Shown in pieces: positions 9,225-17,668 of a stretch of DNA of 64,000 bases. Positions within the stretch are counted from its first letter, which is position 1. Every line of letters starts with the position of its first letter. Source of the DNA: Lactiplantibacillus daoliensis (GTDB lineage Bacteria > Bacillota > Bacilli > Lactobacillales > Lactobacillaceae); contig NZ_BJDH01000005.1 in the NCBI RefSeq assembly GCF_005405005.1, positions 186,001-250,000 on the forward strand, in the 5' to 3' direction. The notes beneath the pieces are model-generated. The model had not been told where the DNA came from. It did no database searches and saw only the letters and a list, made by a program, of their open reading frames with translations. Made by a program: the position numbers and the translations under genes.

Positions 9225-9572
9225 ATGGAAATTGAAAAAAATTACCGCATTAACTCTTTATTTGAATTCTACGAACCACTGCTGACGAATAAGCAAAAAT
9301 CTTATATTCAGCTGTATTACGGTGATGATTATTCTTTAGGGGAGATTGCCGAAGAATTTTCGGTCTCGCGCCAAGCGGTATACGATAATATCAAGCGCAC
9401 AGAAAAGATTCTCGAAGGTTACGAGACTAAATTGCATTTGTATCAAGCATTTGTTGAACGTAATCACGAGGTTGACGCAATTTCTGCGTATATTAAGCAA
9501 CACTATCATGGTGATGCAACGTTAATTAAGATGATTCAACAACTAGTCAACTTAGAAGCTGACTCAGAATAA
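9225..9572 (+). CDS. ylxM: YlxM/p13 family helix-turn-helix protein
   Basis: 115 aa. Small DNA-binding-like protein always found upstream of ffh and reported in streptococci as an SRP accessory factor. The helix-turn-helix resembles a sigma-70 region 4: [14 protein letters not shown], then [27 protein letters not shown] 9225 is chosen over GTG 9189 because AAAGGAGCG lies just upstream and the family begins near [10 protein letters not shown]. The ffh start is 23 nt downstream. How it modulates SRP in this organism cannot be read from sequence. Confidence 0.93.
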   Translation: MEIEKNYRINSLFEFYEPLLTNKQKSYIQLYYGDDYSLGEIAEEFSVSRQAVYDNIKRTEKILEGYETKLHLYQAFVERNHEVDAISAYIKQHYHGDATLIKMIQQLVNLEADSE

Positions 9573-9595
9573 AAATGAAGGTTAGGTGAACACTG

Positions 9596-11050
9596 ATGGC
9601 ATTTGAAGGCCTAACAGAACGTTTACAAAAAGCAATGACCAATCTCCGACGGAAAGGAAAAGTTTCCGAAAGTGACTTACGAGACACCATGCGTGAAATT
9701 CGCTTGGCATTACTCGAAGCCGACGTTAACTTTACCGTCGTCAAAGATTTCGTCAAAACAGTACGGGATCGTGCTTTGGGGGCGAAAGTTCTTGAAGGAT
9801 TGAACCCAGCACAACAAATTGTCAAGATCGTTAACGAAGAATTAACGAAGACGATGGGTGAAACCGCGGTTCCATTAAATAAGTCAGCCAAGATTCCAAC
9901 AGTCATCATGATGGCTGGGCTTCAAGGGGCCGGGAAAACGACCACGGTTGGGAAATTAGCTTTAAAGCTTAAAAATGAACAGAACGCCCGACCATTAATG
10001 ATTGCGGCCGATGTTTACCGGCCAGCCGCAATTCAACAATTGCAACAGGTCGGACAACAGATTGATGTACCCGTTTTTGAAATGGGCACGGATGTTGATC
10101 CTGTCGAAATCGTTCGTCAAGGGATGGTCGAAGCCGAAGCTAATCATAATGATTATGTCTTTATTGATACGGCCGGTCGTTTACAAATCGATGAACAATT
10201 AATGACAGAATTGGCTAATATTAAAGATTTAGTCCATCCTGACGAAATCTTGTTAGTTATCGATGCCATGACTGGTCAAAATGCCGTGAATACTGCGGAA
10301 GGTTTCGACCAGAAATTGGATGTCACCGGAGTTGTTTTAACCAAATTAGATGGGGATACCCGTGGTGGGGCCGCGTTATCAATTCGGGCCGTCACAGGTA
10401 AACCAATCAAGTTTGTTGGTCAAGGTGAAAAGATGACTGACCTGGATGTCTTCCATCCTGATCGTATGGCCGATCGGATCTTAGGCATGGGTGACATGTT
10501 GACGTTGATTGAAAAGGCGCAACAACAGTATGACGAAAAAGAAGCCGAACAGATGAACCGTAAGATTCAGGAAAACTCTTTCGACTTCAACGATTTCATC
10601 GATCAACTCGACCAAGTCGACAAAATGGGTAACATGGAAGATATTATGAAGATGATTCCTGGGATGGCGAACAATCCTGCGATGAAGAACTTCAATATGG
10701 ATCCCAAAGATATTGCCCATATTCGTGCGATCGTTTATTCAATGACGCCACAGGAAAAACAAGATCCAGATGTTTTGAATCCTTCTCGTCGTCGACGAAT
10801 TGCTGCTGGTTCTGGTCGGCCGATTCATGAAGTTAATCGGATGATCAAACAGTTCAATCAAACTAAAAAGATGATGAACCAAATGTCCAAAGGTAATTTT
10901 TCCGGTATGGAAGGGTTGATGGGCGGCGCCGGTGGTGGTGGCGGTTTTGGTGGCAAGATGCAACAAATGGCCATGAAGCGCATGGTTCGCACCACACAGA
11001 AAAATAAAAAGAAGCGTTTAGCCAAGGCAATGCGGCGTCGTAAACGTTAA
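9596..11050 (+). CDS. ffh: Signal recognition particle protein Ffh
   Basis: 484 aa. GTPase that binds signal peptides emerging from the ribosome and the SRP RNA, then delivers them to FtsY. The N domain is at 1-95. G1 GLQGAGKTTTVGK is near 107, DVYRPAAIQQLQ follows, then DTAGRLQID and TKLDGDTRGG. The methionine-rich M domain spans about 300-430 and includes the RNA-binding SRRRRIAAGSGRP helix. A Gly-rich stretch (GGAGGGGGFGGKM) and a strongly basic tail KKKRLAKAMRRRKR close the protein. The gene is separated from rpsP by a promoter. Confidence 0.97.
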   Translation: MAFEGLTERLQKAMTNLRRKGKVSESDLRDTMREIRLALLEADVNFTVVKDFVKTVRDRALGAKVLEGLNPAQQIVKIVNEELTKTMGETAVPLNKSAKIPTVIMMAGLQGAGKTTTVGKLALKLKNEQNARPLMIAADVYRPAAIQQLQQVGQQIDVPVFEMGTDVDPVEIVRQGMVEAEANHNDYVFIDTAGRLQIDEQLMTELANIKDLVHPDEILLVIDAMTGQNAVNTAEGFDQKLDVTGVVLTKLDGDTRGGAALSIRAVTGKPIKFVGQGEKMTDLDVFHPDRMADRILGMGDMLTLIEKAQQQYDEKEAEQMNRKIQENSFDFNDFIDQLDQVDKMGNMEDIMKMIPGMANNPAMKNFNMDPKDIAHIRAIVYSMTPQEKQDPDVLNPSRRRRIAAGSGRPIHEVNRMIKQFNQTKKMMNQMSKGNFSGMEGLMGGAGGGGGFGGKMQQMAMKRMVRTTQKNKKKRLAKAMRRRKR

Positions 11051-11085
11051 TTTGAAACTATTTTTAGCCTGTCAAGAAAAAAACC

Positions 11086-11114
11086 TTTACAAGCTATTGA
11101 TTTACTGGTATATT
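11086..11114 (+). promoter_or_regulatory. Strong predicted promoter of the rpsP operon
   Basis: TTTACA (11086-11091), 17-base spacer, TATATT (11109-11114). It starts the rpsP-khpA-rimM-trmD unit 33 bases before the rpsP ATG. Confidence 0.8.
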
Positions 11115-11146
11115 ATTACCTGTTAAAGAATTCGGGAGGTGTTTAA

Positions 11147-11419
11147 ATGTCAGTCAAGATTCGTCTAAAGCGGATGGGTTCAAAGAAAAATCCATTTTAC
11201 CGGATTGTTGTCGCTGATTCACGTTCACCACGTGATGGTCGTTTTATCGCCCAAGTCGGCACATACAACCCACTTACAGAACCAGCCCAAGTTAAACTTG
11301 AAGAGGAAGATATCCTCGGTTGGTTGAACAATGGTGCACAACCTTCAGATACGGTTAAGAATATCTTATCAAAAGCCGGTATCATGAAGAAGTATCATGA
11401 AGCTAAGTTCACTAAATAA
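11147..11419 (+). CDS. rpsP: 30S ribosomal protein S16
   Basis: 90 aa. S16 is a primary assembly protein of the 30S subunit. The N-terminal [33 protein letters not shown] is unmistakable for the family (seen here as two adjoining blocks, residues 2-17 and 18-34). GGGAGGTG is the ribosome site. khpA follows after 17 nt and the operon continues into rimM and trmD, the usual bacterial grouping of S16, a 16S maturation factor and the tRNA m1G37 methylase. Confidence 0.98.
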   Translation: MSVKIRLKRMGSKKNPFYRIVVADSRSPRDGRFIAQVGTYNPLTEPAQVKLEEEDILGWLNNGAQPSDTVKNILSKAGIMKKYHEAKFTK

Positions 11420-11436
11420 TAAAGCGGTAATAGATC

Positions 11437-11694
11437 ATGGCAGATATTAAAGCTTTAATCAAAACGGTCGTCACACCGTTGGTTCAATATCCAGCAGATA
11501 TTGCGATTGATTTCAAAGAAACTAATCGTTACTTAGAATATAACTTAACCGTTAATCCTGAGGATATCGGTCGGATTATTGGTCGACAAGGACGCGTTGC
11601 CTCGGCAATTCGGACGATTGTGTATAGTGTCCGAGTTTCAGGACCTAAACGAGTTCGTCTTACGATCGAAGATGGACAGAAAAAAAACTCTTGA
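11437..11694 (+). CDS. khpA: KH-domain RNA-binding protein KhpA
   Basis: 85 aa. Single KH-domain protein that partners with KhpB (Jag/EloR) in many Firmicutes and influences cell elongation and division through RNA binding. The GXXG loop is seen in IGRIIGRQGRVASAIRT (residues about 46-62). It lies between rpsP and rimM as in Bacillus (ylqC). The stop codon lies inside an inverted repeat that may act as an attenuator before rimM. Confidence 0.94.
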   Translation: MADIKALIKTVVTPLVQYPADIAIDFKETNRYLEYNLTVNPEDIGRIIGRQGRVASAIRTIVYSVRVSGPKRVRLTIEDGQKKNS

Positions 11695-11728
11695 GCGAAG
11701 CAGTAATGTTTTGTTCGAGAGCTTTTTT
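11688..11728 (+). terminator. Attenuator-like hairpin between khpA and rimM
   Basis: CTCTTGAG (11688-11695, overlapping the khpA stop) can pair with TTCGAGAG (11714-11721), two positions being G-U, followed by six T. Its position inside an operon suggests partial read-through that sets the rimM-trmD level below rpsP-khpA. Termination strength is inference. Confidence 0.6.
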
Positions 11729-11764
11729 ATTACAAAAATAATACTCAATTTTAAGGAGGGTCAT

Positions 11765-12289
11765 ATGGATTATTTTCGAGTAGGGACCTTAGTTAATACC
11801 CACGGGATTCGTGGTGAAGTCAAAGTCGTCGTTATCACTGATTTCCCTGAAAAACGTTTTGTTAAAGGCGCTAAGTTGGTGCTGTTTAAGGACGTGGCGG
11901 ACACGACCGGTGGTATTACCGTGACGATTGATAAGGCACGTGAACAAAAAGGGCTCTTTTTCCTGACATTTAAAGGGTTCGACAACATTAATGATGTTGA
12001 AAAGTATAAAGGCTGGACGTTAAAGGTCGCGGCAGAAGCGTTACAGGACTTACCAGCTGGTGAATATTATTATCATCAAATCATTGGGCTAAAAGTTGTG
12101 ACTATTGATGGCGAAACGGTTGGTAAGGTTAAAGAAATCTTGTCACCCGGTGCCAATGATGTTTGGGTCGTTCAACGCGATCATGGGCAAGCTGATGTGC
12201 TGTTGCCAAAAATTCCACAAGTCATCAAAAAAGTGGACCTGGATGCCGGAACAGTTACCGTTGAATTGATGGAGGGGTTGATCGACTAA
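11765..12289 (+). CDS. rimM: 16S rRNA processing protein RimM
   Basis: 174 aa. Assembly factor for the 30S head that binds S19 and the 3' domain of 16S rRNA. N-terminal barrel begins [20 protein letters not shown]; the PRC-barrel half contains [14 protein letters not shown] and [11 protein letters not shown] 11765 follows AAGGAGGG by four bases; the longer upstream frame through khpA is not real. Its stop overlaps the trmD start in TAATG, implying translational coupling. Confidence 0.96.
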   Translation: MDYFRVGTLVNTHGIRGEVKVVVITDFPEKRFVKGAKLVLFKDVADTTGGITVTIDKAREQKGLFFLTFKGFDNINDVEKYKGWTLKVAAEALQDLPAGEYYYHQIIGLKVVTIDGETVGKVKEILSPGANDVWVVQRDHGQADVLLPKIPQVIKKVDLDAGTVTVELMEGLID

Positions 12290-13029
12290 TGCGGATCGAT
12301 ATTTTAAGCTTATTTCCGCACATGTTTGATGGGCCACTCCATGAATCGATGATCGGTAATGCTGTCGAAAATGATTTGATTGAGGTTGGTGTCACAGACT
12401 TTCGGGACTACACGACCGATAAGCATAATCATGTTGATGATTACCCTTATGGGGGCGGCGCGGGGATGTTATTGCAACCACAACCGATTTTTGACGCCCT
12501 CGCAGATGTGCAGACCAAGCATCCATCAAAGGGACGGGTCATCTTGCTTGACCCTGCTGGCTATCAGTTCAATCAAACGGTCGCCGAGGACTTTGCCAAG
12601 GAAGACCATTTAACGTTTATCTGTGGCCATTATGAAGGCTATGACGAGCGAATTCGTTCGCTGGTGACGGATGAGGTCTCCTTAGGGGATTATGTCTTAA
12701 CCGGTGGTGAATTAGGCGCGATGGTTATGATTGATGCAACAGTGCGGCTGATTCCGGGTGTTTTGGGTAATTCCGAGTCGGCGCCGGGAGATTCATTCTC
12801 CAGTGGCCTGTTAGAATATCCACAATATACGCGTCCAGCTGACTTTCGCGGGATGAAAGTGCCCGACATCTTACTGAGCGGCGATCATGGTAAAATCGAT
12901 GACTGGCGCTTAGAACAGGCTTTAAAACGGACCTATGAACGACGGCCAGATATGTTGAAGCAGCTGAAGCTCAGTGGCAAAGCCCGCCAGATGTTGGCAG
13001 ATATTCAAGCCGATGCCAGTGAGTTGTAA
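12289..13029 (+). CDS. trmD: tRNA (guanine-N1-)-methyltransferase TrmD
   Basis: 246 aa. SPOUT-class enzyme that makes m1G37 in tRNAs reading CNN codons and prevents +1 frameshifting. Trefoil-knot SAM motifs seen: [12 protein letters not shown] and [32 protein letters not shown] leads the C-terminal domain. The start overlaps the rimM stop by one base. No terminator is seen before rplS, but rplS has a strong promoter of its own. Confidence 0.97.
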   Translation: MRIDILSLFPHMFDGPLHESMIGNAVENDLIEVGVTDFRDYTTDKHNHVDDYPYGGGAGMLLQPQPIFDALADVQTKHPSKGRVILLDPAGYQFNQTVAEDFAKEDHLTFICGHYEGYDERIRSLVTDEVSLGDYVLTGGELGAMVMIDATVRLIPGVLGNSESAPGDSFSSGLLEYPQYTRPADFRGMKVPDILLSGDHGKIDDWRLEQALKRTYERRPDMLKQLKLSGKARQMLADIQADASEL

Positions 13030-13036
13030 AGAAACC

Positions 13037-13065
13037 TTGCACGAACGCAGGGATTATGTTAATCT
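13037..13065 (+). promoter_or_regulatory. Extended -10 promoter of rplS
   Basis: TTGCAC (13037-13042), 17 bases, TAATCT (13060-13065), with TG one base before the -10. It leaves a leader of about 75 nt before the rplS ATG. A leader of this kind could hold the autoregulatory L19 site known in Firmicutes; I cannot confirm that fold by eye. Confidence 0.65.
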
Positions 13066-13146
13066 ATTTATTGGCTATCATGCCCATTAACGACATTCCG
13101 CTGACCAAAGTTGTCACGAATATCGGCGAAAGGAAGAAACAAAACT

Positions 13147-13503
13147 ATGCGTCAAAACCAATTGATCGAAAAGATCACCAATGACCAACTCCGTACGGAT
13201 ATCCCTGATTTCCGCCCTGGAGATACTGTTCGTATTCACGCCCGTGTTGTTGAAGGCACGCGTGAACGGATCCAATTATTTGAAGGTGTCGTTATCAAAC
13301 GCCACGGTTCAGGTATCAGCGAAACCTATACTGTTCGTAAGATCAGTAATGGTGTCGGTGTTGAACGGACTTTCCCATTACACACACCTCGTGTTGCAGC
13401 TATTGATGTTGTACGTCAAGGTCGTGTCCGTCGTGCTAAGTTGTACTACTTACGCGACTTACATGGTAAGGCTGCTCGGATCCCAGAACGTCGTCGCGGC
13501 TAA
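13147..13503 (+). CDS. rplS: 50S ribosomal protein L19
   Basis: 118 aa. L19 sits at the 30S-50S interface. RQNQLIEKI at the start, the [20 protein letters not shown] block, and [18 protein letters not shown] near the end are diagnostic. The ATG at 13147 follows AAAGGAAG; a longer in-frame start at 13111 has no ribosome site. Followed by an intrinsic terminator. Confidence 0.98.
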   Translation: MRQNQLIEKITNDQLRTDIPDFRPGDTVRIHARVVEGTRERIQLFEGVVIKRHGSGISETYTVRKISNGVGVERTFPLHTPRVAAIDVVRQGRVRRAKLYYLRDLHGKAARIPERRRG

Positions 13504-13555
13504 ATCCAAGCAATTTAAACTTGATCAGGTGGCTTAGGTCACGGATTAAGTCCAA

Positions 13556-13593
13556 GAATCGGTTACTGATTAATTTCAGTGATCGATTTTTTT
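13556..13593 (+). terminator. Terminator after rplS
   Basis: GAATCGGTTACTGA pairs imperfectly with TCAGTGATCGATT around TTAATT and is followed by a run of seven T. It closes the ribosomal block. Confidence 0.8.
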
Positions 13594-13695
13594 GTTCACT
13601 TTGGTTAACATTCAATCAAATAATGCTATGATACAATCAAGGTTAAATTTATTTTGTATGAGACGATAATACTCATTGCAGGAGGCCGGGCATAA

Positions 13696-13818
13696 TTGAA
13701 AATCTTGTTAAATCTTGATCCAGATCTGGCAGCGTCAATGATGATCTGGTTGGCGGTGAGCATTGGATTAACCGCAATTGGTTATCTAGTCGTTTGGCTT
13801 GGTCATCGTCGAAAATAG
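13696..13818 (+). CDS. Small single-pass membrane protein (40 aa)
   Basis: TTG-initiated 40-residue frame preceded by a near-perfect AGGAGG at about 13680 with a 10-base gap. The product has a polar N-terminus (KILLNLDPDLA) and one transmembrane segment (about residues 16-35, MIWLAVSIGLTAIGYLVVWL), ending GHRRK, so a positive-inside C-terminus is likely. A TATGAT/TACAAT box lies about 50 bases upstream. I do not recognise a family. The strong ribosome site is the main support. Confidence 0.6.
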   Translation: MKILLNLDPDLAASMMIWLAVSIGLTAIGYLVVWLGHRRK

Positions 13819-13917
13819 GTGTTGCGCAGTCGGAGCTGTTTATGAATATATTTGTTTCGTTTTATCACTTGTTTCCCGGTAACGCATTATCTATACTCAA
13901 AGTAATTAAACAGAGAG

Positions 13918-14319
13918 ATGGAGTGGCGGAAAGTGACCAAACAGAGGCGTGAGTGGTTGATTGGCGCAGTGGAAATCATGTTGTTGATTGTAGTCCTAGG
14001 GTTGAATATCTGGTGGATGGTCTATCGCTACGGCGGTGAAACCTATTATGTGCAAAACGGGAAAGCACTGAATTCGTTTAACGTGAGCTTACCAACTGGG
14101 GTGACGAGTACTGGGCATACTTATTTAGGGATGGGAATTAATCGACATGGTGCGAAGCGGCAGATTAAGTTTAAAACGGATGCTGTGGCGCCGGCACCAT
14201 TTACACGTAGTAAGATTGTGAAAGTGACGGTCAATGCCCGTTATGGTGTCACAAATTATGAACCGGTTAAAAACGTTAAGCACTTACCGGTGCCGGTTAA
14301 AAATCAACTGGTGAGTTAA
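13918..14319 (+). CDS. YxeA family (DUF1093) secreted/membrane-anchored protein
   Basis: 133 aa. One N-terminal hydrophobic segment (about residues 13-35) acts as signal or anchor, followed by a small extracellular beta domain: ETYYVQNG, GHTYLGMGINRHGAKRQIKF, then RYGVTNYEPVK near the C-terminus. This layout, Tyr-rich strand then KxIxF then GVxxYE, fits the YxeA family of OB-fold-like exported proteins of unknown function common in lactobacilli. Start uncertain: ATG 13918 follows AGAGAG; GTG 13933 is an alternative. A terminator follows. Confidence 0.75.
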   Translation: MEWRKVTKQRREWLIGAVEIMLLIVVLGLNIWWMVYRYGGETYYVQNGKALNSFNVSLPTGVTSTGHTYLGMGINRHGAKRQIKFKTDAVAPAPFTRSKIVKVTVNARYGVTNYEPVKNVKHLPVPVKNQLVS

Positions 14320-14333
14320 ATTAAAATAATGAT

Positions 14334-14377
14334 GTCGCGGATTAGGAAGCTACTTTCTAAATTCGCGACTTTTTTTG
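14334..14377 (+). terminator. Terminator after the YxeA-like gene
   Basis: GTCGCG-GATTAG pairs with CTAAATT-CGCGAC and is followed by eight T (14370-14377). Confidence 0.88.
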
Positions 14378-14521
14378 ATCAATAATCAATTTGGTTAGTT
14401 AAACTAGCAGTGCAAGCTGGCATTCAAGTACGATGTGAGAGGTACGGAGACTATAATACTAATCGTGAATAGCTCTTCACTAGTTTGACGGGTATACTAG
14501 CAGTAACGGAGGGATTCAATT

Positions 14522-15388
14522 ATGAAGGAAAAAGAAGTATTTCATATTAATGGTTATCTGGGGCTTGTTTTAGCCATTCTATTTGTGATTTTTGGTGGTT
14601 GGCTGATTTGGCAAGGTAGTGTTGGAGATCATATTGTCAGCGTGTTATTGGGTGGCGTATTGATTATTGTGGCTGGTTTTGCCGCCAGTTCACTGACCAT
14701 TGTGGGGCCAAATGAAGCCCGTGTGCTGACCTTTTTTGGGAAATACATCGGCACGATTCGCGATTCTGGCTTATTTATGACGGTGCCACTGACAAATAAG
14801 TCTGCGATCTCATTGCGAGTACGAAACTTTAACAGTGCAATTTTAAAGGTAAATGACCTGCGTGGGAATCCCGTTGAAATTGCGGCGGTAATTGTTTTTA
14901 AAGTTGTCGATACTAGTATGGCGCTATTTGCCGTTGATGATTACGAACAATTTGTTGAAATTCAAAGTGAATCGGCGGTTCGTCATGTGGCATCAGAATA
15001 TCCTTACGATACGGCTGAAGATGATGAAAAGGTGACGCTGCGAAGTAATCCAACCGAAGTCTCGGATCGTTTGACCGAAGAGTTACAGGACCGTTTGAAT
15101 GTTGCTGGGGTCGAAATTGTGGAGACCCGTTTGACTCATTTGGCGTATGCGACTGAAATTGCCAGTGCAATGTTACAACGGCAACAATCTTCTGCAATCT
15201 TATCTGCACGGAAGGTGATTGTTGAAGGGGCGGTTTCTATTACCGAAGAGACGATTAAACGACTTGAGAAAGACACTGGGATGCAGCTGTCAGATGATAA
15301 AAAGCTCCAACTGATAAATAATATGATGGTGACCATCATATCCGAGCGTGGGACACAACCGATTGTTAATACTTCTAAGGTGGAGTAG
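14522..15388 (+). CDS. SPFH/Band 7 domain membrane protein
   Basis: 288 aa. Two adjacent transmembrane segments (residues about 12-32 and 38-60) form a hairpin anchor, followed by a Band 7 domain: VGPNEARVLTFFGKYIGTIRDSG, then NPVEIAAVIVFKVVDTSMA, then a helical tail with ATEIASAMLQRQQSSAILSARKVIVEGA. Proteins of this type scaffold membrane microdomains or regulate membrane proteases. No NfeD or protease partner gene is adjacent, which is unusual. Ribosome site GGAGGG precedes the ATG. The remnant of an ADP-ribosyltransferase begins right after the stop. Confidence 0.88.
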   Translation: MKEKEVFHINGYLGLVLAILFVIFGGWLIWQGSVGDHIVSVLLGGVLIIVAGFAASSLTIVGPNEARVLTFFGKYIGTIRDSGLFMTVPLTNKSAISLRVRNFNSAILKVNDLRGNPVEIAAVIVFKVVDTSMALFAVDDYEQFVEIQSESAVRHVASEYPYDTAEDDEKVTLRSNPTEVSDRLTEELQDRLNVAGVEIVETRLTHLAYATEIASAMLQRQQSSAILSARKVIVEGAVSITEETIKRLEKDTGMQLSDDKKLQLINNMMVTIISERGTQPIVNTSKVE

Positions 15389-15414
15389 AAACGTTTATGT
15401 GTCAGCGTTTATAG

Positions 15415-15654
15415 ACGCTACATTATGATAATGGTTTTGTGTCCACAAGCATGAGCTCAAAGGATATTTTTAAGAATTACGCTGTAAAAGTAGTCATAAA
15501 AGTCCAGAAAGGGTCGCATGTTCTCATTACGGATAACTTTGCGGAAAGTGAAATGATTCTGCCTCGTGGTCAGAATTACAGAATTATATCTGCACGGCAA
15601 AACGAAAAAAAACAAGTGGAACTAACGCTTGAATTCATGGAGGCCGAGAAGTGA
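15415..15654 (+). pseudogene. C-terminal remnant of an ADP-ribosyltransferase domain
   Basis: Open frame with no good start, coding on from a TAG at 15412. It begins HYDNGFVSTSMSS, matching the ART core strand that carries the S-T-S motif, and continues to FAESEMILPRGQNYRI, matching the E-x-E catalytic loop followed by the LPRG strand seen in VIP2/C3-type and phage head-associated ARTs. The upstream third that carries the NAD-binding Arg/His is missing. A GTG at 15439 could yield 71 aa, but an STS-to-ExE fragment alone should not be active. The next gene overlaps its stop as GTGA, so the pair arrived together, most likely from a phage head-protein gene (inference). Confidence 0.65.
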
Positions 15655-15875
15655 AAAAAAACTTTATTGAGCGGATGATTGAGCAAGAAGAAAACAACCC
15701 AATCGATTTTAGTCATTGGACTAAAGAACAGTTGATTCAAGGCGCTGATAAGGCTATGACAATGTCAAATCGTATCGGTATGTACAGACGTGCAAAGGAA
15801 CTTGGTTTACCAATGTTAAATCCTGAAACTGAAGATTTTGCTGATAATCCAGCAAATTTAAAAGATCCAAAATAA
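15651..15875 (+). CDS. Small phage-type protein
   Basis: 74 aa, charged and helical: FIERMIEQEENNPIDFSHW, then MTMSNRIGMYRRAKELGLPMLNPET. Its start overlaps the stop of the ART remnant (GTGA), which indicates translational coupling in the original operon. The sequence resembles small proteins encoded beside phage minor head genes; that is recall, not a search. There is no enzymatic motif. It is probably a passenger of the same phage fragment and may still be expressed. Confidence 0.55.
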   Translation: MKKNFIERMIEQEENNPIDFSHWTKEQLIQGADKAMTMSNRIGMYRRAKELGLPMLNPETEDFADNPANLKDPK

Positions 15876-16312
15876 AAATTACAAGTACCCAAATAGACCA
15901 CATTTTTAGATACAAAAGGCCTGCAGAATCAAATATTAGTGTTTTCAGATTTATTGAGTATTACCAAGAAACTGGAGTCAGGTTGCTTGGTAATACTTTT
16001 TTTGATTTTTCAAAAATGGTATCAAGCACTTTTTTCATTATTTTGAATCGCTCGTTCAGACCAGTTACTGTTTTTAACAACTAATCCAAAACTGTGTGAT
16101 TTTGAAAAGTAATGAAAAAAATGATGACTGTCGGTAGTATTATTATTGTATAGTAAATATGGACATGACAAATTTCTGCATGTTTGAGTTTAGGAACTTT
16201 AATTATCCAAGGGTGAAGTAATTCATGTCTATTTTTGTAAAGTAAGGCCTCAGCTGGCTGGGACTTTACTGTATATTATTAACTTTCTTTTAGATAAAAT
16301 GTTTTTAAAATT
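15876..16312. other. AT-rich intergenic stretch with a terminator and a hairpin
   Basis: No supportable gene in 437 bases. It contains a strong terminator at 15957-16004 and a weaker hairpin GTAAAGT/ACTTTAC (16237-16243/16263-16269) with a GC-rich interior. A TATAGT box near 16150 could start transcription towards the small gene at 16340. Confidence 0.6.
15957..16004 (+). terminator. Strong terminator downstream of the phage remnant
   Basis: Perfect 12-base inverted repeat AGTATTACCAAG / CTTGGTAATACT with a 17-base loop, followed by a run of T. Confidence 0.9.
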
Positions 16313-16339
16313 ATGCTTCAACGAAAGAAGATTGATGAA

Positions 16340-16513
16340 ATGAAGTTATGGTTATACGTTGGGAAAAACGTCAGGCTGGTTCTTAAAGATGGACAAGTTG
16401 TTGAAGGATTGGCATTGGACTGGAACGATTCAGAAGATGTTGGGGAAGATGAAATTTCTATTGGTTTCCAATATTATGGCGAATCACAGATAAGCACTAT
16501 TGAAGTTGTTTAG
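16340..16513 (+). CDS. Small beta-barrel protein, possibly Sm/SH3-like
   Basis: 57 aa from ATG 16340 (an in-frame ATG at 16313 would add nine residues). It begins KLWLYVGKNVRLVLKDGQVVEG and ends with SQISTIEVV. The pattern of a short strand, GKxVxLxLKDG, a charged loop (DSEDVGEDEIS) and closing strands is like Sm-like or SH3-like barrels that bind RNA or peptide, but no family is certain. The acidic loop and hydrophobic C-terminus are the only other features. It stands alone between the phage remnant and the ABC operon. Confidence 0.5.
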   Translation: MKLWLYVGKNVRLVLKDGQVVEGLALDWNDSEDVGEDEISIGFQYYGESQISTIEVV

Positions 16514-16690
16514 GTGGCTCAATCATGCCAGCTAATTCTGAAACCTGTAAGTTCATATACAGATGATGGATGATTCAGTGCCTATGACTAGGTAACCGGG
16601 CCATCTTTTTTCGACTACTCATAAATAAGTCATTGGGTTATTTACCATCAAACCGTCAACCAACTTCAAAGAATAGCCACAGTAATTAAA

Positions 16691-16704
16691 ACATGACATT
16701 TGTC
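16691..16704. promoter_or_regulatory. Palindrome upstream of the ABC/two-component operon
   Basis: ATGACA-TT-TGTCAT, a perfect 14-base palindrome, with a further ATGACA half-site about 15 bases downstream. It is 81 bases upstream of the ABC ATPase start, ahead of a TGCTAATACT -10-like box. It is a plausible binding site for the NarL-type regulator encoded in the same operon (inference). Confidence 0.5.
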
Positions 16705-16784
16705 ATCTAAAACTCATGACAAAGTGACCTACCGCCAACCTAGCCCTCCTGCTATGCTAATACTATTCAAAGGGGGATGAAGAG

Positions 16785-17666
16785 ATGCAACCAATTATTC
16801 AGGCAGAACATGTGAGTTTTAGTTATGGCGAGCAGGCCATTTTAAAAGATATTAATTTAACCATTAATCCTGGTGAAATTATTGGCCTAATTGGGAAAAA
16901 TGGGGCTGGAAAAACGACACTTTTGAACTTGTTGCTGGGGGTACGGGCGAAGAAAAGTGGTCATTTAACCTTGTTTGATCAGGTACCCGGGGGACCGTTA
17001 GCCAAGCGAAATATTGGCTCAATGTTACAAGGCGATTTGCCGATTCGCGGGATCACGGTAGTGGAACTGTTAACCATGGCAGCAACGCATTACCCGACAG
17101 CATTACAACCGAAGCAATTGATGGCCGATTTAGCATTGACTGAGCTAGCACAACGACAATTAACAACTTTATCAGGTGGTCAGTTACGGCGCGTCACCTT
17201 TGCGTTGGCACTAATTGGCAATCCGAAGCTATTATTTTTGGACGAACCAACAGTGGGAATGGACACCAATGCCCAGCAAGCCTTTTGGGCACGCGTCAAG
17301 GCGCTAAAAGAACTAGGCAAAACGGTGATTATTACGAGCCACTATTTACCCGAAATTGAACAAGTCGCTGATCGGATCTTGTTACTTCAAGATGGTCGCT
17401 TTATTTTTCAAGGAACGTTGGCCGAGTTGCAGCAACAATATCAACAGGTCGAGATTAGTTTTCAAACGTCACTCGCTTTGACAACTTTTGAGGCATTGGG
17501 CGGGGTGACGGCAGTGTCGCAAGTCAATCAAGTTGTCCAAATTACTAGCACAGATGGTGATCGAACCTTGCAAGCACTAGTCCCGTATTTATCACAATTG
17601 CGGCAAGTGACGATCAATCGAGAATCATTAGCCACTATTTTTGTCCACTTAACCAAGGAGGCCTAG
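16785..17666 (+). CDS. ABC transporter ATP-binding protein
   Basis: 293 aa. Nucleotide-binding subunit of an ABC-2 type exporter. Walker A GKNGAGKTTLL (about residue 38), signature LSGGQLRRVTFA, Walker B LLFLDEPTVGMD, and the H-loop SHYLPEIEQVADRI are all intact. The C-terminal 80 residues are the usual DrrA-like extension. It is the first gene of a four-gene operon with a permease, DesK-like kinase and NarL-like regulator, the arrangement used for antimicrobial peptide, lipid or solvent export. The substrate cannot be told. GGGGGATG is the ribosome site. Confidence 0.93.
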   Translation: MQPIIQAEHVSFSYGEQAILKDINLTINPGEIIGLIGKNGAGKTTLLNLLLGVRAKKSGHLTLFDQVPGGPLAKRNIGSMLQGDLPIRGITVVELLTMAATHYPTALQPKQLMADLALTELAQRQLTTLSGGQLRRVTFALALIGNPKLLFLDEPTVGMDTNAQQAFWARVKALKELGKTVIITSHYLPEIEQVADRILLLQDGRFIFQGTLAELQQQYQQVEISFQTSLALTTFEALGGVTAVSQVNQVVQITSTDGDRTLQALVPYLSQLRQVTINRESLATIFVHLTKEA

Positions 17667-17668
17667 TT

